Source of the DNA: Periweissella fabaria
Lineage (GTDB): Bacteria > Bacillota > Bacilli > Lactobacillales > Lactobacillaceae
Assembly (NCBI RefSeq): GCF_918814575.1
Contig: NZ_CAKKNS010000006.1
Location: 1-64,000 of the forward strand
Reading direction: 5' to 3'
Length of the DNA: 64,000 nt
The translations under genes were made by a program, and so were the position numbers. A model generated the notes under the pieces. The model did no database searches. It was not told the DNA's origin and saw nothing but the letters and a program-made list of their open reading frames with translations. Positions 28,963 to 39,929 of the stretch are shown one piece after another (the first letter of the stretch is position 1; each line of letters opens with the position of its first letter).

Positions 28963-29958
28963 TTATTTTCCAGATAAAATATCATCAATTATTTTAATTT
29001 CGCTATCAGACAATGTCATATTGTCACTAAAACGTACATTATCCAACAAATGATTTACGCTTGATGCACCGATAATCACTGATGGAACTCGTTCATCTTT
29101 AAGTAACCATGCTAATGCAAGTTGTGATAACTGTTGGCCACGTTCTTTAGCTAAATTGTTCAACGCATTCAACTTAGCAACGACTTGCTCGGGGCCTTGA
29201 TCAAGCATTAATTTATTTGACCAGTGTAATGGCATATCTGCAGGAATACCATCCAAGTAGCGATCAGTTAATAGTCCTTCCGCTAATGGACCATAGGCAA
29301 TTACTCCCGCCCGGTGTTTAGCAGCTGCTTCTAATAAACCATCATCTTCAATTTCACGATTTAACATGTTATAAGATACTTGATTCCCAACAAATGGTGT
29401 ACCAAGTTCTTCAAAAATTTCAGCAATTGCGTTAAATTGAGCCGTTGTGTAGTTTGATACCCCAACATACAAGGCCTTACCTTGTCGAACTAATAAGTCC
29501 ATGCTTTCAGCAACTTCACGCACGTTAGTTTCTGGATCAAAACGGTGAGCATAAAAAATATCAACATAATCAAGGTGCATCCGTTGCAATGATAAGTCTA
29601 ATGCTTGAACCATCGTCTTTTTTGAAGTAAATTCACCAAACGGACCAGGCCACATATGAAAACCTGCTTTGGTTGTAATTACCAATTCATTTCGGTATGG
29701 TTTAAGGTCTTTTTCAAAAACGGCCCCAAATGTCTCTTCCGCACTACCAGCAGATGGGCCGTAGTTTGATGCATTATCAAATGAAAAAATTCCATTATCA
29801 AAAGCTTTTAAAATCACTTCACGTGAATTACTTAAAGGTTTTTCATCCCCTAAGTTACGCCATAATCCAAAAGATAATGTTGGTAAAATCATTCCTGTAT
29901 CTGCCACACGACGGTATGGGAGTTTTTCGTATCGATCATCAGCTGCTGCAAAAACCAT
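28963..29958 (-). CDS. Aldo/keto reductase (YghZ / Kv-beta-like)
   Basis: About 331 residues from ATG 29958, which has GGAGG seven bases upstream; the longer frame is not needed. TIM-barrel NADPH-dependent oxidoreductase. The catalytic tetrad is visible as Asp in FDNASNYG, Tyr in the same motif, Lys in ITTKAGF and His in YAHRFD. The cofactor block is VIIGASSVNHLLDNV. WPGPFGEF and the overall layout resemble E. coli YghZ, active on L-glyceraldehyde 3-phosphate and methylglyoxal. The substrate here is not determined. It probably shares a transcript with the small gene upstream. Confidence 0.9.
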   Translation of the reverse strand: MVFAAADDRYEKLPYRRVADTGMILPTLSFGLWRNLGDEKPLSNSREVILKAFDNGIFSFDNASNYGPSAGSAEETFGAVFEKDLKPYRNELVITTKAGFHMWPGPFGEFTSKKTMVQALDLSLQRMHLDYVDIFYAHRFDPETNVREVAESMDLLVRQGKALYVGVSNYTTAQFNAIAEIFEELGTPFVGNQVSYNMLNREIEDDGLLEAAAKHRAGVIAYGPLAEGLLTDRYLDGIPADMPLHWSNKLMLDQGPEQVVAKLNALNNLAKERGQQLSQLALAWLLKDERVPSVIIGASSVNHLLDNVRFSDNMTLSDSEIKIIDDILSGK

Positions 29959-29996
29959 TAAATTCCTCCATTTATGCACAATCAAACGTGCTCAGT

Positions 29997-30176
29997 TTAT
30001 TTTTTACTTTCTCGAACAATTTCCGCATCCAAAAGCTTAATTAATAAACGCTTCCGGGCCCGTGGCCGCTTAGTTGCTTCTGTATAAATTGCATGTTTTT
30101 CTTGGACCAATTTGAGTTCAGCTTCGTAATTGGGATTCATTTCCGCTTGCATTGCTAAATATTCATCTAAATTCAT
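29997..30176 (-). CDS. Small hypothetical protein, 59 residues
   Basis: The reading frame ATG 30176 to TAA 29997 has a good ribosome site (GAGGAG, six bases before ATG). The protein starts MNLDEYLAMQAEMNPNYEAE and ends with a very basic helix-like segment (EATKRPRARKRLLIKLLDAEIVRESKK). It is amphipathic and lacks Cys, signal or membrane segments. I do not recognise a family. It sits between the HesB/YneR-like gene and the aldo/keto reductase, all on the minus strand, with 48 and 38 bases between. It is likely real given the ribosome site and clean spacing. Confidence 0.7.
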   Translation of the reverse strand: MNLDEYLAMQAEMNPNYEAELKLVQEKHAIYTEATKRPRARKRLLIKLLDAEIVRESKK

Positions 30177-30224
30177 CTAGTTCTCCTCATTGATTCAACA
30201 TTTTTGTTGTGATTACATCGATAA

Positions 30225-30515
30225 TTAACTAAAGTTATACTCCGGGCCAACTTCATCATCATTAACGTTTACAGTTAAATGATAGTCGCTAAACAGCCAC
30301 TCATCACGTTCATTAACATAATAGTTAACACCATCTTTTTCAATCAAAATAACGGGATTATTAGGCGTATCATCGCGAGCCATTGCTACTGAAAAACCTT
30401 TATGAACATTAGTTGCCCCATAGGTCTTCCCGTAGAAACGCACCCCATTACCTGGGACTAATCCCATTTCACTTTGGAACCATTTACTTGCTTGATCTGT
30501 AATCGTTAATTGCAT
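30225..30515 (-). CDS. HesB/YneR family protein (iron-sulfur biosynthesis-like fold)
   Basis: The protein has 96 residues. It resembles the YneR branch of the HesB/IscA superfamily: LTITDQASKWFQSEMGL, GVRFYGKTYG, HKGFSVAMA and a final YNFS. It has no cysteines, so it cannot bind a cluster as IscA does, which is normal for this branch. Function is unknown. The start is ATG 30515. An extended -10 (TGCTATACT on the minus strand) lies about 45 bases upstream and may start a transcript including the 59-residue gene and the aldo/keto reductase. Confidence 0.8.
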   Translation of the reverse strand: MQLTITDQASKWFQSEMGLVPGNGVRFYGKTYGATNVHKGFSVAMARDDTPNNPVILIEKDGVNYYVNERDEWLFSDYHLTVNVNDDEVGPEYNFS

Positions 30516-30670
30516 TTATCCGGCCTGCTTTCGTTAACATATCCTGCAATCTCTCTGATGTCAGTATAGCACATTCTCATTTTTAGAAAAATAGTTAATC
30601 TAGCTCATTAGCTTAACCTTCTCAATATATTTAATTATTACTTTAATTAGCCCAAAACAAGAAAAGGTAC

Positions 30671-30699
30671 TTGTCACAATGCCGTTTGCGTGCTACATT
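30671..30699 (+). promoter_or_regulatory. Promoter of greA
   Basis: TTGTCA (30671-30676) and TACATT (30694-30699) are 17 bp apart, about 35 bases upstream of the greA ribosome site and start. Confidence 0.75.
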
Positions 30700-30733
30700 A
30701 ATCTTGCTATATTTATAAAAAGGACGTGAACTC

Positions 30734-31219
30734 ATGGCTGAAGACAAACAATTTCCAATGACCCTTGATGGTAAGGAAAAGCTTGAAGCAGAATTAAATG
30801 ATATGATCACCAACAAGCGTGGTGAAATTACAAAACGGATTCAAATTGCTCGTTCATTCGGGGATTTATCTGAAAACTCAGAATACCAATCAGCAAAGGA
30901 TGAACAAGCCTTTGTTGAAGGTCGCATTAAGACCTTACAAAACATGTTGCAATACTCTGTTATTATTGACAGTGATGCCATTGCATCTGATGAAGTTTCA
31001 ATTGGTAAAAACGTAACTTTCAAGGAACTTCCAGATGAAGAACCTGAAACTTACTCAATCGTTGGTGCCGTTGAAGCCGATCCTTTGAGTGGTAAGATCT
31101 CTAACGAATCACCAATCGCCAAGGCCCTTGATGGTCACAAAATTGGTGACAAAGTTAGCGTACCACTTCCAAATGGTGCTAGCATGGATGTTGAAATCCT
31201 TAACGTTAGCGTTAACTAA
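30734..31219 (+). CDS. greA: Transcription elongation factor GreA
   Basis: The factor has 161 residues. It enters the RNA polymerase secondary channel and stimulates cleavage of backtracked RNA. The N-terminal coiled coil is [16 protein letters not shown]...[20 protein letters not shown]. The loop carries the catalytic acidic pair, here D and E in [11 protein letters not shown]. The C-terminal FKBP-like domain follows ([25 protein letters not shown]). The start is preceded by AAAAAGGAC. It is a monocistronic plus-strand unit with a promoter and a strong terminator. Confidence 0.97.
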   Translation: MAEDKQFPMTLDGKEKLEAELNDMITNKRGEITKRIQIARSFGDLSENSEYQSAKDEQAFVEGRIKTLQNMLQYSVIIDSDAIASDEVSIGKNVTFKELPDEEPETYSIVGAVEADPLSGKISNESPIAKALDGHKIGDKVSVPLPNGASMDVEILNVSVN

Positions 31220-31242
31220 CTTAAATATCAGTTATGCTACAC

Positions 31243-31279
31243 AAAAAAGCCCTAGATTGCTCAAGTCTAGGGCTTTTTG
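31243..31279 (+). terminator. Terminator after greA
   Basis: aaaaaagccctagattgctcaagtctagggcttttt is a strong hairpin followed by T. The remaining 31280-31415 shows no recognisable feature. Confidence 0.93.
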
Positions 31280-31415
31280 ATTGTGTAAATAATCCGAAGA
31301 AGCCTACAACGTACGCTTTGCAATAGAATTCTTTTGGATAAGCTTATTCTAACTCATTAATTCATATAATTGAATTTATTTTAGTACATTAAGCTGTAAA
31401 TTTTTTGATAATAAG

Positions 31416-32384
<969 letters not shown>

Positions 32385-32488
32385 TTAATAATTTGTGTTT
32401 ATCGCCGCTTTTTCCCTCTTAATGTAAAAAACATAGCCTGACACATATTGGTAACTTTTAAATCACAGATTTAAACTACCCATCCTTA

Positions 32489-35400
32489 TTAAACCTCAAT
32501 TGCTTGCCCAAGCGCTAATGAAATGATGTATTTTTTATCAACTGGTCGTTTCATAATTTTTTCCAAAGCAACTGCATACAAGTTAAGTTGCCCTTGATAG
32601 CGTTCAACCAAAACATCAGCTTGATTGGCTGCTACAAAATCGGTCTTATAATCAAACAGTATTAATTGGTTATCATTTGTGACAAGATAACCATCCATAA
32701 TACCGTGAATCAATACCCGTTCGTCACCTCCCGTATAACCATGATAAAGATCGCGCGCATGCATCAACATACTAAATGGTTGTTCACGTTTAACTACATC
32801 AGCTGATTGTACTAGTATTTTACCAAACGGGGTGTTAAATAATTGACTGAGCGCATTAACATTAATTTGTGCCGCCACATCTTCAGTCAACGCCCCTTGC
32901 AATACTAATGTATTGATACAATTTAAAATTGTGTCATGATTAAGTGGCTCTTGTAACGCTAGTGTTTGTAAAACTAAGTGCGTTGCCGAACCAATTGCCA
33001 TACTAGCCGGCTTAGTACCACCATCGAGAAATTTAGGTGTAGCAAAATTTTCATCAACCAATCGATTGGCTTGCGCAAGTCCATTAGTTGTTAACTTAAT
33101 TTGGACACCTGCTGAATTATCGGGATCCTCAAAAACGCGTTTAACTTCGCTAACACTTTGATATGCGGTTGTTTGTGTCGCAACTTGATGTGGATATTTA
33201 TAGGCCATAATCGCTTGGGCCTTGGCCACCGCATTCACATCATCAATATCTATTTCTGCCAGGTGAGTTGACGTACTTTCAGAACTTGGTGCTGCCATTT
33301 GCGTAGTATCAAGTGCTAATACTTGTGCGCGATCATATGTGTGAACTATGAATTGACTGGGATCATCTTGAAGTGCCCGTAATGGCTGTATTTCTATGTC
33401 GGTAAATAATTCCGTTGGAAAACCAGGATGCCGTAAAATAGCTAACCCGATTAAATCCATAAAATTATTTACACCTAAACGTGTTAAATCATCAATAAAT
33501 AACGTCTTTTGCTGGCTGCTAGCCGCCCAACGACTTTGTAATTGTTTACTACTATTATAGGCACCTACTAAATATAGCTGTTGTTCTGCTCGGGTAAGCG
33601 CGACGTAGAGGACCCGTAATTCTTCAGCCCATAAACGTCTTTTAGCTAAATCTTTAATATATGCTTGTTGTGGTAAATCAATTTGCAAGCGTTGCGTTGG
33701 TTCTAAATACGGCATTGCAATCCCTGCTTGGTCATCAATTAATAGTCCTTTATTTAAGTCTAACACATTAAACTGATGGGTAGCGTCTAGCAGAAATACA
33801 ATCGGGAATTCGCGCCCTTTTGAGGCATGAATTGTCATTACTTGAACTGCATTTTCACTTGTATCCACAGCAGCAGATGCTAAGTCTTTTTCATTTTTAC
33901 GGAGCTGCTCAATATATTGAATAAAGCTAAATAAGCCAATATAACTACTAGATTCAAATGTCTTAGCCCGTTCGTATAACGCATGTAGATTAGCTTGCCG
34001 TTGTAATCCAGCTGGCATCCCCCCAACGTATTCAAAATAACCCGTTTCTTCATAGATACGCCATATTAAGTCAACTAGTTGATTTTGAGTTGCTAACTGG
34101 CGCCAAATTTTGAACTGGGCAAAAAAAGCTGCCAACTTCTCATAAACCGTAACCATTGCGGTATCCGTAATAATTAAGGTTCCATCAGCATAACCTTGCA
34201 TAAACTTAGATACAGCAACATAGAAGTTTCCTTGCATATCTTGCATTCTAATTCGTGCTAAGTCATTTTCACCTAACCCAACAATTGGCGAGCGTAAAAC
34301 GGCCGCTAAGGGGATGTCTTGATTCGGATTATCAATAATCTGAAGTAAACTCAACATGATATTAATTTCAACCGTTTGAAAATAATTATCCGCATCATTG
34401 ACAACTACCGGAATGCCGGCAGCTTTAAAAATTTCAACTAATTTTAAATTCAACTTCCGGGTTGGTTCTAAAATCGCAATATCACCCCAATTAATATTGA
34501 CCATTTGTTGAGTTTCTTTATCAAATCGTTGGCCACCATTTAAGACCAAGTTTTTGATTTTATCAGCCATAATCATTAATTGGGCACTAGCTTTATCATT
34601 ATTTAATTCTTCATCGTCATCTGAAGTTGCAATTTCACTATTAGGCGTATCGGGGGCCCCATAGCCAGCCTCATCTTGATCTAAATAGATCAGTAATTCA
34701 GCAACTGGTGGAACTTCTTCATATACTTTCGCTTGATAAACTAATTTCGCACTACCATCATAATCTAAATCACCTAGCGTTTGATTCATGATTTGTGTAA
34801 AAATCATATTCGTAAAACTGGTCACATTTTTATGTGAGCGGAAATTTTCTGGCAAAATAATCCGTTCATTAGCCGGCGGAGCTTGGTTAACATCTTGCCA
34901 ACTGGTATAAGCTTGATATTTAGCCATAAATAAACTCGGGTCAGCTAATCGGAACCCATAGATTGATTGTTTAACATCCCCAACCATGAACATATTATGC
35001 CCATTACTCAAGCTCGTTAATAACGTTTCTTGTAACGGATTAATATCTTGATATTCATCAACCATGATTTCCCGATACCGTGCTTGTAACGTTTTCGCAG
35101 TTGCGGGGTCTTGTAATATTTGTAAGGCAAAGTGCTCAAGATCACTAAAATCAAGTACTTGTTTTTGACGCTTAAAATTACTAAATTGCGTATTGAACTC
35201 TTTAACAATCGTAACTAATTGTTGGGTAGCTTGGGCAACCTTAGCCGTTACTGCTAGTAAGCTTTTTTCATCTAATAAGAAATAATTTGCCGCAATTGTT
35301 TGGAGTTGTTCTTTAGCTTGCTCACGATAGCCTTTAGCGGTTTCCATCGCTGCTTTAACAAGTTCATCAGTATCTTTATTAGCCCGCCCAGCAATTGAAC

Positions 35401-36274
35401 GCCATTCAAGGGCTTGGATACCTTGACGTAACTCATCCCATGTACTAGTACTATCGTTAAATTTAGCTTGTAAATTAATCAACTGTGCTAATTCATCAGC
35501 AATAAAATCGGCTCGTTTTTTGGCATTTTTATCATCTGTATACGGTTCAATTTCAGCTACCGCATCTTGTAAACTACCTTTTGCTTGTTCTAAACGAGGT
35601 AAGATCAACGGCCGTAAATCAGCTTGATAAAATGCGGATTGTGTATAATTATCGTCAATTAGGTACCGCTGAACTAAGCCATCTAACCAGGTATCCATAT
35701 CGGCCCGGGCATTGGCAAAATTATATAATCGTAAAACGGTTTCAACCATACCATCATCCCCTTTTTTACCAAAAAGTTGGACTAAAGTTGGGAACTCTTC
35801 ATCAGTTGCATATAAATTTTCAAATAACGCTGCCAAAACTTCATTTTGCATCATTTCAGCTTCAGCAGTATCAGCTAATAGCCGAAATTGTGGATCAAGA
35901 TCAATAACGTGATAATAGTTTTCAATCAACCGTAAGGCAAATGCATGGAGGGTTGAAATATTAGCAGTCGGTAATATTAAAAGTTGCTCTTGCAGGGCTT
36001 GTAACCGCTCGTTATCGACTGGTTCTTGACTCGCTATATCAATCCCTTTTTTCAAAGCAACTTCAATGCGGTCTCGCATTTCTTTTGCAGCCGCATCGGT
36101 AAACGTTACGATTAACATTTGGTCTAAACTCACGGGATTTTCCGCTGCCAATAATTTTTGAATCACCCGCTCAACCAAAACTGTCGTTTTACCCGAACCA
36201 GCTGAGGCTGAAACTAAAATATTGTGATTAGCATGCGTAATGGCTGCTTTTTGATTAGCTGTAAATTCAGGCAT
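32489..36274 (-). CDS. addA: ATP-dependent helicase/nuclease subunit A (RexA/AddA)
   Basis: About 1261 residues from ATG 36274, chosen over GTG 36280 for its AGGAG spacing. AddA is the UvrD-type 3'-5' helicase and nuclease subunit that processes double-strand breaks to Chi. Walker A is SASAGSGKTT at about residue 25. Walker B is MVDEYQDINP at about 395, and GDVKQSIYGFR follows. HASKGREFPIVFL and LYVALTRAEQQLYLVG are motifs V and VI. The C-terminal RecB-like nuclease motif is LILFDYKTDFV, with Asp and Lys kept. It overlaps addB by eight bases. The lactococcal names are rexA and rexB. Confidence 0.96.
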   Translation of the reverse strand: MPEFTANQKAAITHANHNILVSASAGSGKTTVLVERVIQKLLAAENPVSLDQMLIVTFTDAAAKEMRDRIEVALKKGIDIASQEPVDNERLQALQEQLLILPTANISTLHAFALRLIENYYHVIDLDPQFRLLADTAEAEMMQNEVLAALFENLYATDEEFPTLVQLFGKKGDDGMVETVLRLYNFANARADMDTWLDGLVQRYLIDDNYTQSAFYQADLRPLILPRLEQAKGSLQDAVAEIEPYTDDKNAKKRADFIADELAQLINLQAKFNDSTSTWDELRQGIQALEWRSIAGRANKDTDELVKAAMETAKGYREQAKEQLQTIAANYFLLDEKSLLAVTAKVAQATQQLVTIVKEFNTQFSNFKRQKQVLDFSDLEHFALQILQDPATAKTLQARYREIMVDEYQDINPLQETLLTSLSNGHNMFMVGDVKQSIYGFRLADPSLFMAKYQAYTSWQDVNQAPPANERIILPENFRSHKNVTSFTNMIFTQIMNQTLGDLDYDGSAKLVYQAKVYEEVPPVAELLIYLDQDEAGYGAPDTPNSEIATSDDDEELNNDKASAQLMIMADKIKNLVLNGGQRFDKETQQMVNINWGDIAILEPTRKLNLKLVEIFKAAGIPVVVNDADNYFQTVEINIMLSLLQIIDNPNQDIPLAAVLRSPIVGLGENDLARIRMQDMQGNFYVAVSKFMQGYADGTLIITDTAMVTVYEKLAAFFAQFKIWRQLATQNQLVDLIWRIYEETGYFEYVGGMPAGLQRQANLHALYERAKTFESSSYIGLFSFIQYIEQLRKNEKDLASAAVDTSENAVQVMTIHASKGREFPIVFLLDATHQFNVLDLNKGLLIDDQAGIAMPYLEPTQRLQIDLPQQAYIKDLAKRRLWAEELRVLYVALTRAEQQLYLVGAYNSSKQLQSRWAASSQQKTLFIDDLTRLGVNNFMDLIGLAILRHPGFPTELFTDIEIQPLRALQDDPSQFIVHTYDRAQVLALDTTQMAAPSSESTSTHLAEIDIDDVNAVAKAQAIMAYKYPHQVATQTTAYQSVSEVKRVFEDPDNSAGVQIKLTTNGLAQANRLVDENFATPKFLDGGTKPASMAIGSATHLVLQTLALQEPLNHDTILNCINTLVLQGALTEDVAAQINVNALSQLFNTPFGKILVQSADVVKREQPFSMLMHARDLYHGYTGGDERVLIHGIMDGYLVTNDNQLILFDYKTDFVAANQADVLVERYQGQLNLYAVALEKIMKRPVDKKYIISLALGQAIEV

Positions 36275-39200
36275 CTCCACGCTCCTCTTGTTCTTTGGCT
36301 AAAAGCGCTAATACATCACTCGCTTTTAAACTATTTAATTGCTTATATTTATTGTCAATTAGCGCATCAAAACTCATCACCGCCTTATAGGGTGAATATT
36401 GTAAGGCGGTTTGTTGATTACTCCAACGAACTGGTTCGATTGGGAATTTCCCCGCTAAGATGGCTTCACCAGCAGTTTTTAAGTTAGTAATATTGTGCGC
36501 CAACAGTAACTCTAAATCTTCAGGTAAGATTAAATCCCCTGTTTTATTCAATTGCTTTTTCGGACTAAAACTAAAATTATAATGTTTGGCTTTTCGGTCA
36601 TCTTCAATTTCGTCATCAAGTGAACGTAAAAATTCTTCATCTTTAACTAGCAACCCATTATATTTGAAACTTAACGTCCGCTTAGCCTGTACTAAATCGA
36701 GACTAGCTGCAGATAACACATCATCAACTTGACCACCAAAATCGCTCAATTTAAGTTTAGGATCATCAATATGGGCAAATAAGGCCCCCCCTAAATTAAT
36801 TGCTTGGTTAAATTTATCCGCATTAATTTTTACCACATTTAGATATGTTAACAATTGTAATGCTAAGCCATAGTACGCATCGCGATAATTAAATTTCTTA
36901 TCACCAGACTTATAATCAATCACATTGACAAATAAATCTTGTTGCACCATATCGGTATCAACCCGGTCAATCTTCCCTCGTACGCGCATTTTATGTTCAT
37001 TACTCAACATAAATTCAAGTGGGACCCAATCATTTTGACCCCGGCGTAATCCAAACGGTACTTCCGTTGCAAATGGTCGACTATTGTCCAAATTACTAGC
37101 ATGCGCTAAATTACCAAAAACTTGTACTAAGGTACTGACCAGTTGCTTTTGAATAAACTGTAAGCGCGCCGAACTTTTTAAAATTTTAAACGTTGGGTCA
37201 GCTAAAATTTGACTCGATTCTTGATAGACTAATGCTTGTAATTCAGCGACTGGCACTTGACCAGGCTTGCGATTTTGCTTAATCAAAAGCTTCATCACTT
37301 GATCTAACACAGCATGATAAAATTGCCCGGTATCAGCAGCACTTAATTCAAAAATTGGCCGTTCCCGTAATCTCAAACCATACTCTAAAAAGTACGCAAA
37401 TGGATTTTGGTAGTATTTTTCTAATTGTGAAATCGAGACATTTAAAGTGTCACCAAAAATATGTTGGCCAATCTCTGGTAATAATTGTTCACTTTGGTTC
37501 GTGTAGTTAAGAGCTGCTAAGACTTTATCCGCAAGTGGTTCTGCCTGACGAATATAACGCTCAAGCACTTGCCAAACATGCGGGATTGGTTGTTGTTCAT
37601 TATGGGCTTGCCGTTTAATATTACCAATGTGGTTTAATGTTGAGCGGGTTGTCCCGACAAATTGACGTAAATCATGCCCTGCGGCAGCTAACTTAGGTTG
37701 ACTACTTAAAGCTTGTACCGGTAAATCAAAGGCTTTTACCAACCGGGCCACATATGGCGAAATTTTTTGAAGCTGACCATCCATATTGCGAACTGGATAA
37801 CTCAAAATCAAACTATCTTTAGCACGCGTCCAACTTAAATAAGCTAATAGTGGTTCAGCAGCCATTTGTTCTCGACTAGTATCACGCAAGTATATGTCTT
37901 TATCTAAGGTCTCACGATATTTTTCAAAATCGATGCGATCTTGATCATTTAACAAGCTATGATTTTGTAACTGGGCTGGTAAATTAAGGCGGGTTGCCCC
38001 TAACACCATAACAACGCGATAACTATCGTTTTGTGTAATTCCCATTTCAGATATTTGAACTTTATCAATTGCAGCTGGAATACCCGCAAATTTAGCCCCA
38101 CTAAAGCCCGCACTTAAAATATCGGTAAATACTTTGATATCAAACGGCTGATTACCCATTAAATCGACAATTTCATCAAAGGTCTGGATTAACATCTGCC
38201 AAACTTCTTCTGGCTGCTTTGCTTGAACTAAATCTTGTTGGCCCAATGCATTTTGGCGCCATTCTTTTAAAACATTTACAACACCGTATTGCTCTAACCA
38301 TCGATAGATTGCCATCACCGCATCTTGATTAGTTTGGGCCTTTTGGACTACTTGGCGAATATCAGTCAGTGCTTGGGCTACAAACTGCCGAATGACATTA
38401 ATTTTAGTGTTGATTTCAGCATCTGGTGAGACTAATTGCCAATCGTCTTCACTACCATTGGAACGAGTGAATGTCCAATCTTCATCCCCGACCCATTCTG
38501 ATCTTCGTGGATTAAAGGCCAAGATGTAATTTTCGGTTACATCCAAGGCTTGCCGAAATTGCGTTTCATCCATCGATGCAGGACGTAATAGTTGTGTCTT
38601 TAATAAACGCATTAAAAGATAATATTGAAAATTATCAGTGCTCGCAAGTGCTAATAGCGACCGCATAAATTCGACTAGTGGATGATTGGTCATGGCAAAA
38701 TCCAAATCCGTAAAAATCGGAATTTGATAGCGTGCAAAAATTGGGGCCACCATTGTTTCATATTGATTTAAATCACGAGCCACAATTAAAAAATCACGAT
38801 ACCGATAACTTGGATCTGCCTGGACCTTTTGGCGAATTAAGCGCGCAAATTGCTCAACTTCGGTTTGTAATGATTCAGCAGCAAACACTTTGATTGCTTG
38901 CTGGGCAGCTTGTTTTTCGCCCTGATTACCAATAACTAATTGGCCCGTTTTATGACTATCAATCCAGATACGTTCGTAAGCTTTGATTCCAGCACTTACA
39001 TTACGTGCTTGCGTCACTAACTGTTTTTGGACATCAATCCCATGTAGTTTAGCAAAATTAGTTAATTCTTGAATCAACACCTTAGTTCGTTTGAATAAAT
39101 CGCCGCGCTGATTAATTTTTAAATTATCCGTAACCATTGCGATGGTTACATCGGCTTTTAAAATTAACATTTCTAAAACACGACGTTCAGGAATCGTAAA

Positions 39201-39839
39201 TGATGAAAAACCTTCAAAATAAAAATGCATGCCCGTTAACTCATTGGCAGCTAACCAATCTGCAAACACATTTAACAAATCGGTATTAGTAATGAGTTTA
39301 TTAATAACCTGCGTTTCCACTGCTTGCATAATAATTGTTAAGTCATGCATTTTAGCATTCAACTCATAATCCGCACTCGTTGCTGGTAACAGTGTGGCCA
39401 AATCTTGAGCGGTAATTTTAGATAGGCGTAGTTCACTAATTTGATTAGCGAGTTGATCAATGAAGCCCGGTTTTTGACCTAAGCGCTGAAATAAAATCAA
39501 TTCATCAGCCGCCTGCGTTAACGCTTGGCGAACAAGCATTAACAAACCCGGATTACTAATACGATCCCGTTGATAGACGGCCGTATTAGCCATAAAATAC
39601 CAGACTAGTCGCGAAATTGAGAAAACTTGTAGTCGACTTTCAGCAATCACTTGCGTATTATCGCTCGTTAATGCACCATAGCGGGTTAAGACATCAACTT
39701 CCGCATCAAATTTAATGTGGTTTGGCACTAAATAAAAAGTCTGCATGTCAACGTCGGTATCTGACTGTTGCTGAATCATTTCTAAAAGGGCTTGGCGATG
39801 ATCATATTGTGCTTCTCCGTACAGGATTTCTAAGGCCAT
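36267..39839 (-). CDS. addB: ATP-dependent nuclease subunit B, RexB type (AddB family)
   Basis: About 1190 residues from ATG 39839, which follows GGAGG by five bases. It partners AddA, with the second RecB-like nuclease and the Chi-recognition role. The nuclease motif VIDYKSGDKKFNY is intact at about residue 990. The N-terminal Walker A of B. subtilis AddB (GxxGSGKT) is replaced by LYGEAQYDHRQA, so no ATP binding is expected. All four iron-sulfur cysteines are lost: residues 812 (Asn), 1146 (Leu), 1149 (Ser) and 1155 (Met) fill the equivalent positions, and the whole protein contains no Cys. The loss of Walker A is usual for RexB. Confidence 0.95.
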   Translation of the reverse strand: MALEILYGEAQYDHRQALLEMIQQQSDTDVDMQTFYLVPNHIKFDAEVDVLTRYGALTSDNTQVIAESRLQVFSISRLVWYFMANTAVYQRDRISNPGLLMLVRQALTQAADELILFQRLGQKPGFIDQLANQISELRLSKITAQDLATLLPATSADYELNAKMHDLTIIMQAVETQVINKLITNTDLLNVFADWLAANELTGMHFYFEGFSSFTIPERRVLEMLILKADVTIAMVTDNLKINQRGDLFKRTKVLIQELTNFAKLHGIDVQKQLVTQARNVSAGIKAYERIWIDSHKTGQLVIGNQGEKQAAQQAIKVFAAESLQTEVEQFARLIRQKVQADPSYRYRDFLIVARDLNQYETMVAPIFARYQIPIFTDLDFAMTNHPLVEFMRSLLALASTDNFQYYLLMRLLKTQLLRPASMDETQFRQALDVTENYILAFNPRRSEWVGDEDWTFTRSNGSEDDWQLVSPDAEINTKINVIRQFVAQALTDIRQVVQKAQTNQDAVMAIYRWLEQYGVVNVLKEWRQNALGQQDLVQAKQPEEVWQMLIQTFDEIVDLMGNQPFDIKVFTDILSAGFSGAKFAGIPAAIDKVQISEMGITQNDSYRVVMVLGATRLNLPAQLQNHSLLNDQDRIDFEKYRETLDKDIYLRDTSREQMAAEPLLAYLSWTRAKDSLILSYPVRNMDGQLQKISPYVARLVKAFDLPVQALSSQPKLAAAGHDLRQFVGTTRSTLNHIGNIKRQAHNEQQPIPHVWQVLERYIRQAEPLADKVLAALNYTNQSEQLLPEIGQHIFGDTLNVSISQLEKYYQNPFAYFLEYGLRLRERPIFELSAADTGQFYHAVLDQVMKLLIKQNRKPGQVPVAELQALVYQESSQILADPTFKILKSSARLQFIQKQLVSTLVQVFGNLAHASNLDNSRPFATEVPFGLRRGQNDWVPLEFMLSNEHKMRVRGKIDRVDTDMVQQDLFVNVIDYKSGDKKFNYRDAYYGLALQLLTYLNVVKINADKFNQAINLGGALFAHIDDPKLKLSDFGGQVDDVLSAASLDLVQAKRTLSFKYNGLLVKDEEFLRSLDDEIEDDRKAKHYNFSFSPKKQLNKTGDLILPEDLELLLAHNITNLKTAGEAILAGKFPIEPVRWSNQQTALQYSPYKAVMSFDALIDNKYKQLNSLKASDVLALLAKEQEERGDA

Positions 39840-39884
39840 ATTTTCCTCCATATCTTTTTTGATAGTTATTTGCGTTAATTAATT

Positions 39885-39919
39885 AAAAAACGATCCAATT
39901 CTTTGATTAGATCGTTTTT
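39885..39919 (-). terminator. Terminator after murI-rdgB-yfcE
   Basis: aaaaaacgatc...gatcgttttt forms a hairpin ending in T on the minus strand, between the phosphodiesterase gene and addB. Confidence 0.88.
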
Positions 39920-39929
39920 AACTGACGCT

